Shown here: positions 1 through 6,578 of the stretch, in pieces
Layout: each line of letters opens with the position of its first letter
Position numbering within the stretch: the stretch's first letter is position 1
Assembly (NCBI GenBank): GCA_018830765.1
Contig: JAHJRJ010000286.1
Coordinates: forward strand, 1 to 8,181
DNA: 8,181 nucleotides
Reading direction: 5' to 3'
Source: Bacteroidota bacterium
Lineage (GTDB): Bacteria > Bacteroidota > Ignavibacteria > UBA10030 > BY39
Translations under genes and position numbers: made by a program
Notes under the pieces: model-generated
Seen by the model: the letters and a program-made list of their open reading frames with translations, nothing else
Database searches by the model: none
Told to the model about the DNA's origin: nothing

Positions 1-1982
1 ATATCTTGAACCTGCACTTTCTCAGCGCCTTTATCTTTAACTCCATCGGATAACATCGTTAAGCAAAACGGACATGCAGTACCGATAACATCTATGTTTA
101 ACGCTAAAGCTTCCTCGGTGCGTTCGTGATTCACCCTTTTTCCGACTGTTTCTTCCATGAACATCCTTGCACCTCCTGCGCCGCAGCAAAATCCCTTATC
201 TTTTGACCTCTTCATCTCCAAAATGCCATCACTCGAAACACTGCTAACAACTTGACGAGGTGAATCATATATTTCATTATAACGTCCCAGGTAGCAGGAA
301 TCGTGGTAGGTAATTTTCGCTTCTAATTTCTTTGCTACTTTTATTTTCCCGTCTGTAATTAGTTTCATAATATAATCGGAGTGGTGGATAACCTCATAAT
401 TCCCGCCGAATTGCGGATACTCATTCTTAAGTGTATTAAAACAATGAGGGCAGGTTGTAACGATAGCTTTTACATTATACTTGTTGAGAATTGAAACATT
501 CTCCATCATCAACATTTGGGCGAGATATTCATTGCCTGCACGACGGGCTGCATCGCCAGTACATTTTTCTTCGGTACCCAAAATTGCATAATTAACATTT
601 GCTTTCCGCAAGATTTTTACAAATGCTGTAGTAACTTTTTTGGCACGTTCATCATAAGCGCCAGCACAGCCAACCCAGAAAAGAATTTCTGCATCAGGTT
701 TATTGGTGATGAGTGGGACGTTTAATCCTTCTGCCCAATCAGCGCGAGAAGCTGAGCTGAATGCCCACGGCGTAAAGTTACGCTCGAGGTTTTGGAAAGT
801 CGTTTGCAATTCCTTCGGAAAACGCGATTCATTCAATACGAGAGACCGGCGCATATCTACAATAGTATCCACGTGTTCGATCATAACAGGGCATTCCTCA
901 ACACAAGCCATACAGGTTGTGCAAGCCCATAGTTCATCTTCTGTAATAAAATCATAAATGAGTTGTTTTTGCAGAGGATGTTTTTCGACAGAACCAATTT
1001 CAGCGGGTTGAGAAATATCGATTTTCTTTAATAACAAAGGTCCTTTCTCCATAAGACGACTTCGCAAATCTACAATAACCTTTCTAGGGGATAATGATTT
1101 TCCAGTAATATTAGCCGGACACGAAACGGTACATCTGCCGCATTCTGTACAAGTGTATCCGTCCAATAATTGCTTCCACGTAAAATCTTCTACATCCGAA
1201 GCGCCGAATTTTGTCAGAGTCTCATCGCTCAAGTTGATTGGTTTCAGTGACCCTTTAGGTGTAAGTTTTGATAAATAAACGTTTGGAATTGAAGTGAGCA
1301 CATGGAGATGTTTTGAGAAAGGTAGATAATTTAAAAACAATAAAACAAATCCTATATGGATCCACCAAAATATGTGATACAAAACTTCGAGTGTTCCTTT
1401 CGATAGCTCACCAAAAATAGGAATAGCGAATACAGATACGAATCTTAAATTTGTAAAATGCGTTTCATTCAGCAGCATCTTAGTGGTATTTTGTCCGAAC
1501 ATCGATAACATAATAAACAAAATCATACCGAGAATGAAGTAAGCATCTAGAGAAGAATGCCCCTGTAATCGTTTTGGTGGATTAAACAACCTCCTGCAGA
1601 AAGCAACAAGAACAGAGATAACTACAAGTAAAGCAATCAACTCCTGCGCGAATACTAGCGGTGAATATAACCAACCCAAAAAGGATAAGGAAAATTGCGG
1701 ATGTATCCCTTCGCCTATCGATTCTAAAATGGCAGAGAGTAAAATAACGAATCCCCAAAATATAAAAAAGTGCATTAATCCTGCTAAAGGTTCTCTTAAT
1801 AATTTTGTTTGTCCGAAGGCGATTATCAGTACTTTTTTAATTCGGTCGAATGGTCGGTCGGTCCTTTTTTCACTCTTACCTATTTTGAGAAAAGAAATCA
1901 AGCGAATGCAGTTAAATAGAAAATAGCTAAATGCTATAATTAATACGATAATAAAAATGATATTATTATGGCTTAAAAACAC
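1..1982 (-). CDS. Membrane-anchored HdrD-like Fe-S oxidoreductase (candidate ETF:quinone oxidoreductase), 3' end cut off
   Basis: Reading back from 1982 gives 660 residues with no stop, and the frame leaves the window at base 1. Residues 1-225 hold about five or six hydrophobic segments like the cytochrome b (nitrate reductase gamma-like) domain. Candidate heme ligands are H71, H203, H209, H225 and H227. Two ferredoxin-type 4Fe-4S motifs follow: C278-C281-C284-C288 and C354-C357-C360-C364. Two CCG domains come next: C439, C474 (KCTGD, as is usual in this group) and C511/C514; then C563, C599-C600-G601 and C637/C640. Probably only a short C-terminal tail is missing. The family (HdrD, DUF224, EMO-type proteins) passes electrons between soluble carriers such as ETF and membrane quinones; that role here is inferred. 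An in-frame TAA at 2006-2004 forces the start downstream of it. GTG at 1982 is the best candidate but has no clear Shine-Dalgarno site. It begins 24 nt after phzF, so coupled translation is likely. Confidence 0.9.
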   Translation of the reverse strand, partial: MFLSHNNIIFIIVLIIAFSYFLFNCIRLISFLKIGKSEKRTDRPFDRIKKVLIIAFGQTKLLREPLAGLMHFFIFWGFVILLSAILESIGEGIHPQFSLSFLGWLYSPLVFAQELIALLVVISVLVAFCRRLFNPPKRLQGHSSLDAYFILGMILFIMLSMFGQNTTKMLLNETHFTNLRFVSVFAIPIFGELSKGTLEVLYHIFWWIHIGFVLLFLNYLPFSKHLHVLTSIPNVYLSKLTPKGSLKPINLSDETLTKFGASDVEDFTWKQLLDGYTCTECGRCTVSCPANITGKSLSPRKVIVDLRSRLMEKGPLLLKKIDISQPAEIGSVEKHPLQKQLIYDFITEDELWACTTCMACVEECPVMIEHVDTIVDMRRSLVLNESRFPKELQTTFQNLERNFTPWAFSSASRADWAEGLNVPLITNKPDAEILFWVGCAGAYDERAKKVTTAFVKILRKANVNYAILGTEEKCTGDAARRAGNEYLAQMLMMENVSILNKYNVKAIVTTCPHCFNTLKNEYPQFGGNYEVIHHSDYIMKLITDGKIKVAKKLEAKITYHDSCYLGRYNEIYDSPRQVVSSVSSDGILEMKRSKDKGFCCGAGGARMFMEETVGKRVNHERTEEALALNIDVIGTACPFCLTMLSDGVKDKGAEKVQVQD

Positions 1983-2006
1983 AAAAATTTTGGCATTTAT
2001 CAGTTA

Positions 2007-2912
2007 TTAAATAATTTTCATGTCTGCAGTGAAGATAGTAACTGCTCTTCCGCCGATTTTGACAGATTTTTCACCGTCCTCGTTTACACTAAGAGTAACC
2101 ACTACCCTACCTTTGCGACCGACTTTATCGCCTTGCTCTGCTTTATAAGTTCCAACGCCGTTATCGAGTGACAAGATACCATTTTCGAGTAGATAAGCAG
2201 CCAATCCGCCGTGCACCGAACCGGTTACGGGATCTTCGCTGATTCCTTCGTTGGGGGCAAAAAATCGTATATGCACCAAAGAGTCCCGTTCGATTGTTTC
2301 AGTAGTAAATACACAAATACCTTGCAAATTCCGCTGGTTCATAAAATTGGTTAAAGTGAAAAAGTTAGGACGCAACCCGTAAACGACGTATAATCTTTTG
2401 ATAGGAACGAATAAGTAATTCGTCCTGAGAATTAACATTTTCGGTTCGATGTCACTTAGATGTATATTTAAAATCCGAATAATATCTAACTTATATTGGG
2501 AAAAGCGAACGAACTTTTGTGGTACAATTAATCCCAGATTTACTTCGATCTTTGAAATTGATTTTTTAACCTCTACTGGCAATATGCCTGAAGAAGTTTC
2601 TACTTTAAATTGATAATTCCCTTCGTCATTCATTCCAAACAACCCGTCTTCAGCGAGCGAGTGGAAAGCGGCGATAGTCGCATGCCCGCATAACGAAACC
2701 TCTGTGGTTGGTGTAAACCACCGGATTCGCAGATTAGCATCAGGAGTCGTTGGCTTAAGGACAAAGGCGGTCTCGGATAAGTTCATTTCTTTTGCAATAT
2801 TCTGCATTTGATTATCCGTCAGGGTGCTCGCGTTATTTACAACCGCGGCAGGATTTCCCTCAAAAGGTATGTCAGTAAATGCGTCGATTTGTTTTATTCT
2901 AATTGATTGCAC
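2007..2912 (-). CDS. PhzF family isomerase/epimerase-like protein
   Basis: With the GTG start at 2912 this is 301 residues, normal for the family, which has two similar halves of diaminopimelate-epimerase-like fold. Visible signatures are KQIDAFTDIPFEGNPAAVV near residues 7-25, NLSETAF with the presumed catalytic Glu at residue 47, LCGHAT (74-79), and EDPVTGSVHGG (226-236). PhzF itself isomerises an intermediate of phenazine synthesis. Most genomic homologues have no known substrate, and no phenazine genes are nearby, so the substrate is unknown. An alternative GTG at 2921 overlaps the end of the preceding yjbQ-like gene. I prefer 2912 because a strong AGGAGAG lies 8 nt before it and because family members begin just before the KQIDAF strand. 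It is the middle gene of a three-gene set and is probably translated by coupling to the yjbQ-like gene. Confidence 0.93.
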   Translation of the reverse strand: MQSIRIKQIDAFTDIPFEGNPAAVVNNASTLTDNQMQNIAKEMNLSETAFVLKPTTPDANLRIRWFTPTTEVSLCGHATIAAFHSLAEDGLFGMNDEGNYQFKVETSSGILPVEVKKSISKIEVNLGLIVPQKFVRFSQYKLDIIRILNIHLSDIEPKMLILRTNYLFVPIKRLYVVYGLRPNFFTLTNFMNQRNLQGICVFTTETIERDSLVHIRFFAPNEGISEDPVTGSVHGGLAAYLLENGILSLDNGVGTYKAEQGDKVGRKGRVVVTLSVNEDGEKSVKIGGRAVTIFTADMKII

Positions 2913-2917
2913 TATAA

Positions 2918-3337
2918 TCACTCTCCTATAATTTTACAAATGATATTACGTTGGCGCGCGCGATTATCGAAATCTATAAGAACAATCTGCTGCCACGTTC
3001 CTGATTCGAGTTCCCCGTTGCCGATAGGTATTGTTAATGAAGTCCCGATAATAGATGACCTGATATGTGCATAACCGTTTCCGTCATTCCAAGTGTTATC
3101 ATGGTAGTACCTTTTATTTACCGGCGCGATTCTTTCGAGAGATTCGGGTAAATCTTTTATCAAACCAGGTTCGTATTCAATCGTTGTTATTCCTGCAGTC
3201 GAACCTACTACAAACACCGTAACAATTCCTTCTTTAACACCTGATTTTTTGATAACTTTCTCAACATCTTCTGTAATATTTTTGATATCGTTATTACCGT
3301 GTGTAGACACAAAGATTTTATCGGAAAATATTTTCAT
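2918..3337 (-). CDS. YjbQ/UPF0047 family protein
   Basis: A 139-residue protein covering the whole YjbQ family. Conserved blocks are GIVTVFVVGSTAGITTIEYE (37-56, nearly invariant in the family), HDNTWNDGNGYAHIRSS (79-95, with H79, D85 and H91 as likely functional polar residues) and GTWQQIVLIDFDNR (113-126). The molecular role of the family is poorly settled; weak thiamine-phosphate-synthase activity has been reported for some members. An upstream in-frame ATG at 3361 would add eight residues. I prefer the ATG at 3337 because family members normally begin with this MKIFSDKIFV-like strand. Neither start has an ideal Shine-Dalgarno site: AAGGA lies about 2 nt before 3337, and there is none before 3361. 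The stop codon overlaps the alternative phzF GTG. It is the first gene after a likely promoter at 3388-3416. Confidence 0.92.
   Translation of the reverse strand: MKIFSDKIFVSTHGNNDIKNITEDVEKVIKKSGVKEGIVTVFVVGSTAGITTIEYEPGLIKDLPESLERIAPVNKRYYHDNTWNDGNGYAHIRSSIIGTSLTIPIGNGELESGTWQQIVLIDFDNRARQRNIICKIIGE
2921..2927 (-). promoter_or_regulatory. Ribosome binding site deciding the phzF-family start
   Basis: On the minus strand the bases read AGGAGAG and lie inside the last codons of the yjbQ-like gene. They are 8 nt from the GTG at 2912, but run directly into the GTG at 2921, which is too close to use them. This favours the shorter protein and implies that the ribosome finishing the upstream gene restarts here. 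Confidence 0.6.
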
Positions 3338-3387
3338 ATTCCTTAGTAAGTCAATTTTCATGATAACATTCGCTAAAATTCAGGTAT

Positions 3388-3416
3388 AAGATAACAATCT
3401 CGATACAGAATATCAA
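3388..3416 (-). promoter_or_regulatory. Probable sigma70-type promoter for the yjbQ-like/phzF/Fe-S genes
   Basis: Reading the minus strand, TTGATA (3416-3411, five of six matches to the -35 consensus) is followed after exactly 17 nt by TATCTT (3393-3388, four of six matches to the -10). A purine lies at about 3381-3380, the expected start point. That gives a leader of roughly 44 nt to the preferred ATG at 3337, or about 20 nt to the ATG at 3361. AT-rich DNA yields chance matches, so this remains a prediction. Confidence 0.5.
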
Positions 3417-3550
3417 GCATTATTTTGTAAGAATTTTAAAAGTTGTTAAAGATATAGAAGATATTTTTTTTATCTACTGATGTTACGCAGAACTAGTCAC
3501 AATAATGGAAATTTTTCCGGCTCACTATCAAAAGAATGTTTTCTCGTTAC

Positions 3551-3586
3551 ATTTTTCGATTCCATCGTGTGTCGGAATCGAAAAAT
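3551..3586. repeat. Perfect 13-bp hairpin
   Basis: ATTTTTCGATTCC (3551-3563) and GGAATCGAAAAAT (3574-3586) are perfect reverse complements around a 10-base loop. It begins directly after the inner inverted-repeat arm. There is no T-run following it on either strand where an intrinsic terminator would need one. Confidence 0.8.
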
Positions 3587-3621
3587 ACTCGAAACCCGCT
3601 TGAATTTGATGGTTCTCGAGT
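3587..3621. repeat. Hairpin with a single-base bulge
   Basis: ACTCGAAACC (3587-3596) pairs with GGTTCTCGAGT (3611-3621): six pairs, a one-base bulge, then four pairs, around a 14-base loop. It abuts the previous hairpin with no spacer. Confidence 0.6.
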
Positions 3622-3633
3622 AGCGAAGTCGAC

Positions 3634-3647
3634 CTACGGTCTCGTAG
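3634..3647. repeat. Short 5-bp hairpin
   Basis: CTACG (3634-3638) and CGTAG (3643-3647) pair around the four-base loop GTCT. It is weak alone, but it is the third arm inside the inner inverted repeat. Alternative local pairings exist here (GTCT with AGAC at 3651-3654), so its exact form is uncertain. Confidence 0.4.
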
Positions 3648-3715
3648 AGAAGACGGAGCGTAACGAGAGAACTAATCAGATAACCACCGAGCGCTTTGTC
3701 TTAGCTAGCGTAACA

Positions 3716-4321
3716 TTAGTTATTTAGATATTGAAAATGGCCTCGGATAATGGGCTTTATTTTACGAAGCGCCATCCCCCTATGGCTAATGATATTTTTT
3801 ACATCTTGTGGTAATTCAGCGAATGTTTGAGAATACCCGTCTGGAATAAATAACGGGTCGTAACCGAATCCGCCCTCTCCTTTTAGTTCCGATATTATTC
3901 TTCCCTCACAAATTCCCTCCGAGATGATCTCGGCATCAGAAGTTTTAAACACGGTTACGCATCTAAACCTTGCATGTCTCTGATTTTCGGGAACTGATTG
4001 CAATTCGAATAAAAGCTTTAGATTGTTCTTTAATGAATTTACATCCTCGCACGCGTATCGAGCTGAATAAACACCCGGTTTCATACCGAGTGCGTAAACT
4101 TCTAATCCAGAATCATCGCTTAATATCGGTATGCCTAACGTGTTGAACACCTCCCTGGCTTTTATTAATGCATTCATTTCAAACGTATCACCGTGTTCTT
4201 CTATATCTTGAACTTCAGGATAGTCAACCAAAGATTTGATTTCAATATTTATATCATTCAAGATTTCTTTTACTTCTTTTACTTTACCTTTATTCTTCGT
4301 AGCAATAATTAGTGTGTTCAT
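3716..4321 (-). CDS. rdgB: XTP/dITP diphosphatase (RdgB/HAM1 family)
   Basis: This 201-residue protein is full length for the family. It hydrolyses non-canonical purine triphosphates (dITP, XTP, ITP) to monophosphates, keeping deaminated bases out of DNA and RNA. Signatures are TKNKGK (8-13, the phosphate-binding TxNxxK motif), EEHGDTFEMNALIKA (41-55), SDDSGLEV (68-75, metal/catalytic Asp), GGFGYDPLF (150-158, base recognition) and ISHRGMALRK (178-187). The ATG lies 3 nt after the radA stop with no visible Shine-Dalgarno site, so it is probably translated by coupling. The last codon and the TAA fall inside the right arm of the palindromic element at 3476-3720, which may have supplied or altered the gene's end. 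It is the last gene before the non-coding junction. Confidence 0.97.
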   Translation of the reverse strand: MNTLIIATKNKGKVKEVKEILNDINIEIKSLVDYPEVQDIEEHGDTFEMNALIKAREVFNTLGIPILSDDSGLEVYALGMKPGVYSARYACEDVNSLKNNLKLLFELQSVPENQRHARFRCVTVFKTSDAEIISEGICEGRIISELKGEGGFGYDPLFIPDGYSQTFAELPQDVKNIISHRGMALRKIKPIIRGHFQYLNN

Positions 4322-4324
4322 AAA

Positions 4325-5686
4325 TTATTTAGCCAATAAAGCTGTGAGTGCCTCATCAAGTGTTTCGACTCCGATTAGTTGAAGAGAGAAATTCTTGTGT
4401 AAGTTTTTCATGTTATTTTTCGGCAGGACAACTTTATTGAATCCCAATTTTTCAGCTTCCTGAATTCGCCGCTCCGGCTGATTCACAGTTCGGATTTCGC
4501 CTCCTAAACCGACTTCCCCGATTGCAACTGTGAGCGAATCCACTGGAACATCGCGCAAGCTGGAAAGTATAGAAGCCGTGATGCCCAAGTCGATTGCCGG
4601 CTCTTCTATTTTAATCCCACCCGCAATATTCACAAAAACATCATGAGTCGATAATTGAATGCCAACACGTTTCTCAAGAACTGCAAGCAAGAGAGTTAAC
4701 CGTCTATAATCGAAACCCGTCGTATTCCGTTGAGGCATACCATAACTTGACGGTGATACTAGCGCTTGCACTTCTATCAGAATCGGACGGCTTCCCTCGA
4801 TGCTGGAAACTACAGTTGAACCTGAAGTACCGAATATCCGCCCAGAAAGAAAAACCTCCGATGGATTTTTAACTTCCTGCAAACCAGTGTCGTACATTTC
4901 GAATATTCCAATCTCATTGGTCGAGCCGAATCTGTTCTTCACACATCTGAGTATCCGGAACGCGTGGTGCCTCTCCCCTTCGAATTGTATAACCGTATCA
5001 ACGATGTGCTCGATAACTTTAGGACCCGCAATTACACCCTCTTTAGTAACGTGTCCGATTAGAAACGCAGGTATTCCGGTTTCTTTCGCTAACCTCATCA
5101 AATACGCAGTGCATTCACGGACTTGTCCGACACTGCCGGGCGAACTTTCTAACTCAGACCTATACATCGTTTGGATTGAATCTACGATAACAACATCCGG
5201 TTTGGCCGAGCGAATCAAGTTTACAATTGTTTCTAAATCCGTTTCAGCTATGGGGAAAATTTTATCTCCCGATTTTATCTTTAACCTTTCAGACCTTAGC
5301 TTTAATTGTTGAAGAGATTCCTCACCTGTTATATACAGTGTAACCTTATCTTGCAAACTATCAGCCATCTGTAGCATCAAGGTTGACTTGCCTATGCCCG
5401 GGTCGCCGCCAATAAGGGTAACTGAACCTTTAACGATCCCGCCGCCAAGAACTCTATTAAACTCGTTTATTGTCGATTTTACACGCGGTTCTTCATCGGT
5501 TTTAATATTTTCCAACGTGATCAGTTCGTGTGTTTCAATTTTTGCCTTCGACTTGGAATGCTTTAAAAGTTTTATCGTTTCCTCAACAAACGAATTCCAC
5601 GTTTCGCAATTCGGACATTTCCCTACCCACCGAGGCGATTCATAACCGCATGACTGACAAATATATTTTGTAACAGTTTTTCCCAT
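4325..5686 (-). CDS. radA: DNA repair/recombination ATPase RadA (Sms)
   Basis: With the start at 5686 the protein has 453 residues, typical for bacterial RadA, which drives branch migration of recombination intermediates alongside RecA. Domains in order: an N-terminal zinc finger C10-C13-C24-C27 (CQSCGYES...CPNC), a RecA-like ATPase with Walker A GGDPGIGKST (93-102) and Walker B VVIVD (165-169), the RadA-specific KNRFG motif (250-254), and a C-terminal Lon-protease-like domain containing the GEVGLGGEIR segment. An ATG at 5719 would add an 11-residue basic extension overlapping nadK. I prefer 5686 because AGGAAA lies 6 nt before it and the protein then starts just before the zinc finger, as in homologues. 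Only 2 nt separate it from the nadK stop. Confidence 0.97.
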   Translation of the reverse strand: MGKTVTKYICQSCGYESPRWVGKCPNCETWNSFVEETIKLLKHSKSKAKIETHELITLENIKTDEEPRVKSTINEFNRVLGGGIVKGSVTLIGGDPGIGKSTLMLQMADSLQDKVTLYITGEESLQQLKLRSERLKIKSGDKIFPIAETDLETIVNLIRSAKPDVVIVDSIQTMYRSELESSPGSVGQVRECTAYLMRLAKETGIPAFLIGHVTKEGVIAGPKVIEHIVDTVIQFEGERHHAFRILRCVKNRFGSTNEIGIFEMYDTGLQEVKNPSEVFLSGRIFGTSGSTVVSSIEGSRPILIEVQALVSPSSYGMPQRNTTGFDYRRLTLLLAVLEKRVGIQLSTHDVFVNIAGGIKIEEPAIDLGITASILSSLRDVPVDSLTVAIGEVGLGGEIRTVNQPERRIQEAEKLGFNKVVLPKNNMKNLHKNFSLQLIGVETLDEALTALLAK

Positions 5687-5688
5687 TT

Positions 5689-6564
5689 TCAGTTTCCTAC
5701 TCTTACGTCTTTGCCCCATAACAGCTTCGTTCGTAATAACTCGAAGAAAGAGTGATCTTTCTGCTTAATCAGTTTTATCGTATAATTAGCTTTCTGAATA
5801 AATATTTCTGCCGGGGTTTTATAAAAAGCTTCTATCTGTCCATCTGCAGTAATGTGCACGGGCGATCCCATTTTTACAACCACCCGAATCGTGCTTGTAT
5901 CCGGAACTACTAGTGGCCTCGCAGTTAGAGTGTGTGCTGCAATCGGATTTAGCATAATTACATTACTCTCAGGGACAATAATCGGTCCACCGGCAGCAAG
6001 TGAATAAGCCGTGGAACCTGTAGGTGTTGTTACTATCAACCCATCGGCAGAATATGTGAGTAAATACTTGTCGTTCACATAAGTTTCTAATGCAACTACT
6101 CGCTTCGATGCTCCCCTATCGATGACGATGTCATTCATTCCGTAGAAGCGTTTTTTCTTTTGCGGTGAATATGCTTCGATCACCATTCTTTCTTCAACTG
6201 AATAATTATTTTTTAGAATGGAATTGATTGTTTCTCGAATTGCGCTAACAGGAACTTCGGCTAAAAATCCTAATTTGCCTAGATTAATTCCGAGAATAGG
6301 AGTCGATCGATTACCAACACTCCGCGCTGCAGTCAGCATTGTTCCATCTCCTCCTAACGCAATGATTATATCGCAGTGGTCAGCTAATTTTTTCAAGGGA
6401 TAAATCCGCACACCCCCAGCAATCTCATTTTTTTTAGTCAGCACACTTGCTAACTCTTCGCTTAATACAAATTCTATTTTTCGCTTCGTAAGGTAGCCGA
6501 TTAACTCTTTAGCTACCGAGTAAAGCATGGGTTTCCGGATGTTGCCCATTATTCCGAATGTCAT
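5689..6564 (-). CDS. nadK: NAD kinase
   Basis: The enzyme phosphorylates NAD to NADP in the cytoplasm, the only route to NADP in most bacteria. The 291-residue length is normal. Visible signatures are GGDGT (71-75, nucleotide-binding/catalytic loop), NLGKLGFLAE (94-103), MND (143-145, NAD binding), DGLIVTTPTGSTAYSLAAGG (174-193, the family's glycine-rich loop) and NPIAAHTLTARPLVV (206-220), where many homologues have TPICPHSL. A GGGGGA stretch shortly before the ATG can act as ribosome binding site. It starts 14 nt after the DUF1844 gene and ends 2 nt before radA, so the three are surely cotranscribed. Confidence 0.97.
   Translation of the reverse strand: MTFGIMGNIRKPMLYSVAKELIGYLTKRKIEFVLSEELASVLTKKNEIAGGVRIYPLKKLADHCDIIIALGGDGTMLTAARSVGNRSTPILGINLGKLGFLAEVPVSAIRETINSILKNNYSVEERMVIEAYSPQKKKRFYGMNDIVIDRGASKRVVALETYVNDKYLLTYSADGLIVTTPTGSTAYSLAAGGPIIVPESNVIMLNPIAAHTLTARPLVVPDTSTIRVVVKMGSPVHITADGQIEAFYKTPAEIFIQKANYTIKLIKQKDHSFFELLRTKLLWGKDVRVGN
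5693..5698 (-). promoter_or_regulatory. Ribosome binding site deciding the radA start
   Basis: Minus-strand AGGAAA lies within the last codons of nadK and 6 nt before the ATG at 5686. The alternative ATG at 5719 lies upstream of it and cannot use it. This supports the 453-residue RadA. Confidence 0.6.
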
Positions 6565-6578
6565 ATATCCCCCGAAGA

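Larger units (their letters stand above)
3538..3672. repeat. Inner inverted repeat closing a multi-branched fold
   Basis: GTTTTCTCGTTAC (3538-3550) pairs with GTAACGAGAGAAC (3660-3672) over 13 positions, with one T-G pair at 3541/3669. The enclosed 109 bases are almost filled by three successive hairpins (3551-3586, 3587-3621, 3634-3647), giving a four-way junction when drawn as single-stranded DNA or RNA. Such packing is unlikely in random AT-rich spacer. Confidence 0.6.
3476..3720. repeat. Nested palindromic intergenic element (MITE-like or structured-RNA-like)
   Basis: This holds most of the only gap over 300 bp in the window (3338-3715). The outer arms are ACTGATGTTACGC (3476-3488) and GCGTAACATTAGT (3708-3720). 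They are complementary over 13 positions except one G-T pair (3479/3717). Inside lies a second 13-position inverted repeat (3538-3550 with 3660-3672) and three hairpins. The outer flanks TATCT (3471-3475) and TATTT (3721-3725) differ at one base and could be a decayed 5-bp target duplication. AGCGTAAC occurs twice on the + strand (3657-3664 and 3707-3714), and AGAACTAGTCA (3489-3499) nearly repeats at 3668-3678 as AGAACTAATCA. The right arm overlaps the rdgB stop codon. There is no credible protein inside and no transposase nearby. It could be a non-autonomous mobile element, a REP-type element or a structured RNA. I do not recognise a named family. Confidence 0.6.

Noticed and set aside
516..957. 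Two overlapping + strand open frames opposite the Fe-S protein
   Set aside because: They are antisense to a frame with complete Fe-S and CCG motifs, and have no domains of their own.
3459..3475. AGATA, seven T, TATCT as a terminator or regulatory hairpin
   Set aside because: The 5-bp stem is all A-T apart from one pair, and the T tract is its loop, so it would be unstable and does not fit a terminator.
3551..3586. The perfect hairpin as an intrinsic transcription terminator
   Set aside because: Neither strand has a run of T immediately after the stem. On the minus strand it is followed by GTAACGAG, and on the + strand by ACTCGAAA.
3538..3672. A tRNA, because the fold looks like a cloverleaf
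   Set aside because: The stem lengths do not fit (13-bp closing stem, 13-bp first arm), there is no T-loop sequence or 3' CCA, and 135 nt is too long.
3476..3720. A CRISPR array
   Set aside because: The repeats are inverted and nested, not regularly spaced direct repeats with unique spacers, and no cas gene is present.
3536..3727. A 63-residue open frame on the + strand within the junction
   Set aside because: It runs through the palindromic arms and hairpins and into the end of rdgB on the other strand. It has no recognisable domain or convincing ribosome site, so the palindromes explain its sequence better.
4800..5312. A 170-residue open frame on the + strand opposite radA
   Set aside because: It is antisense to the strongly conserved ATPase core of RadA, shows no family features, and is explained as a shadow of that gene.
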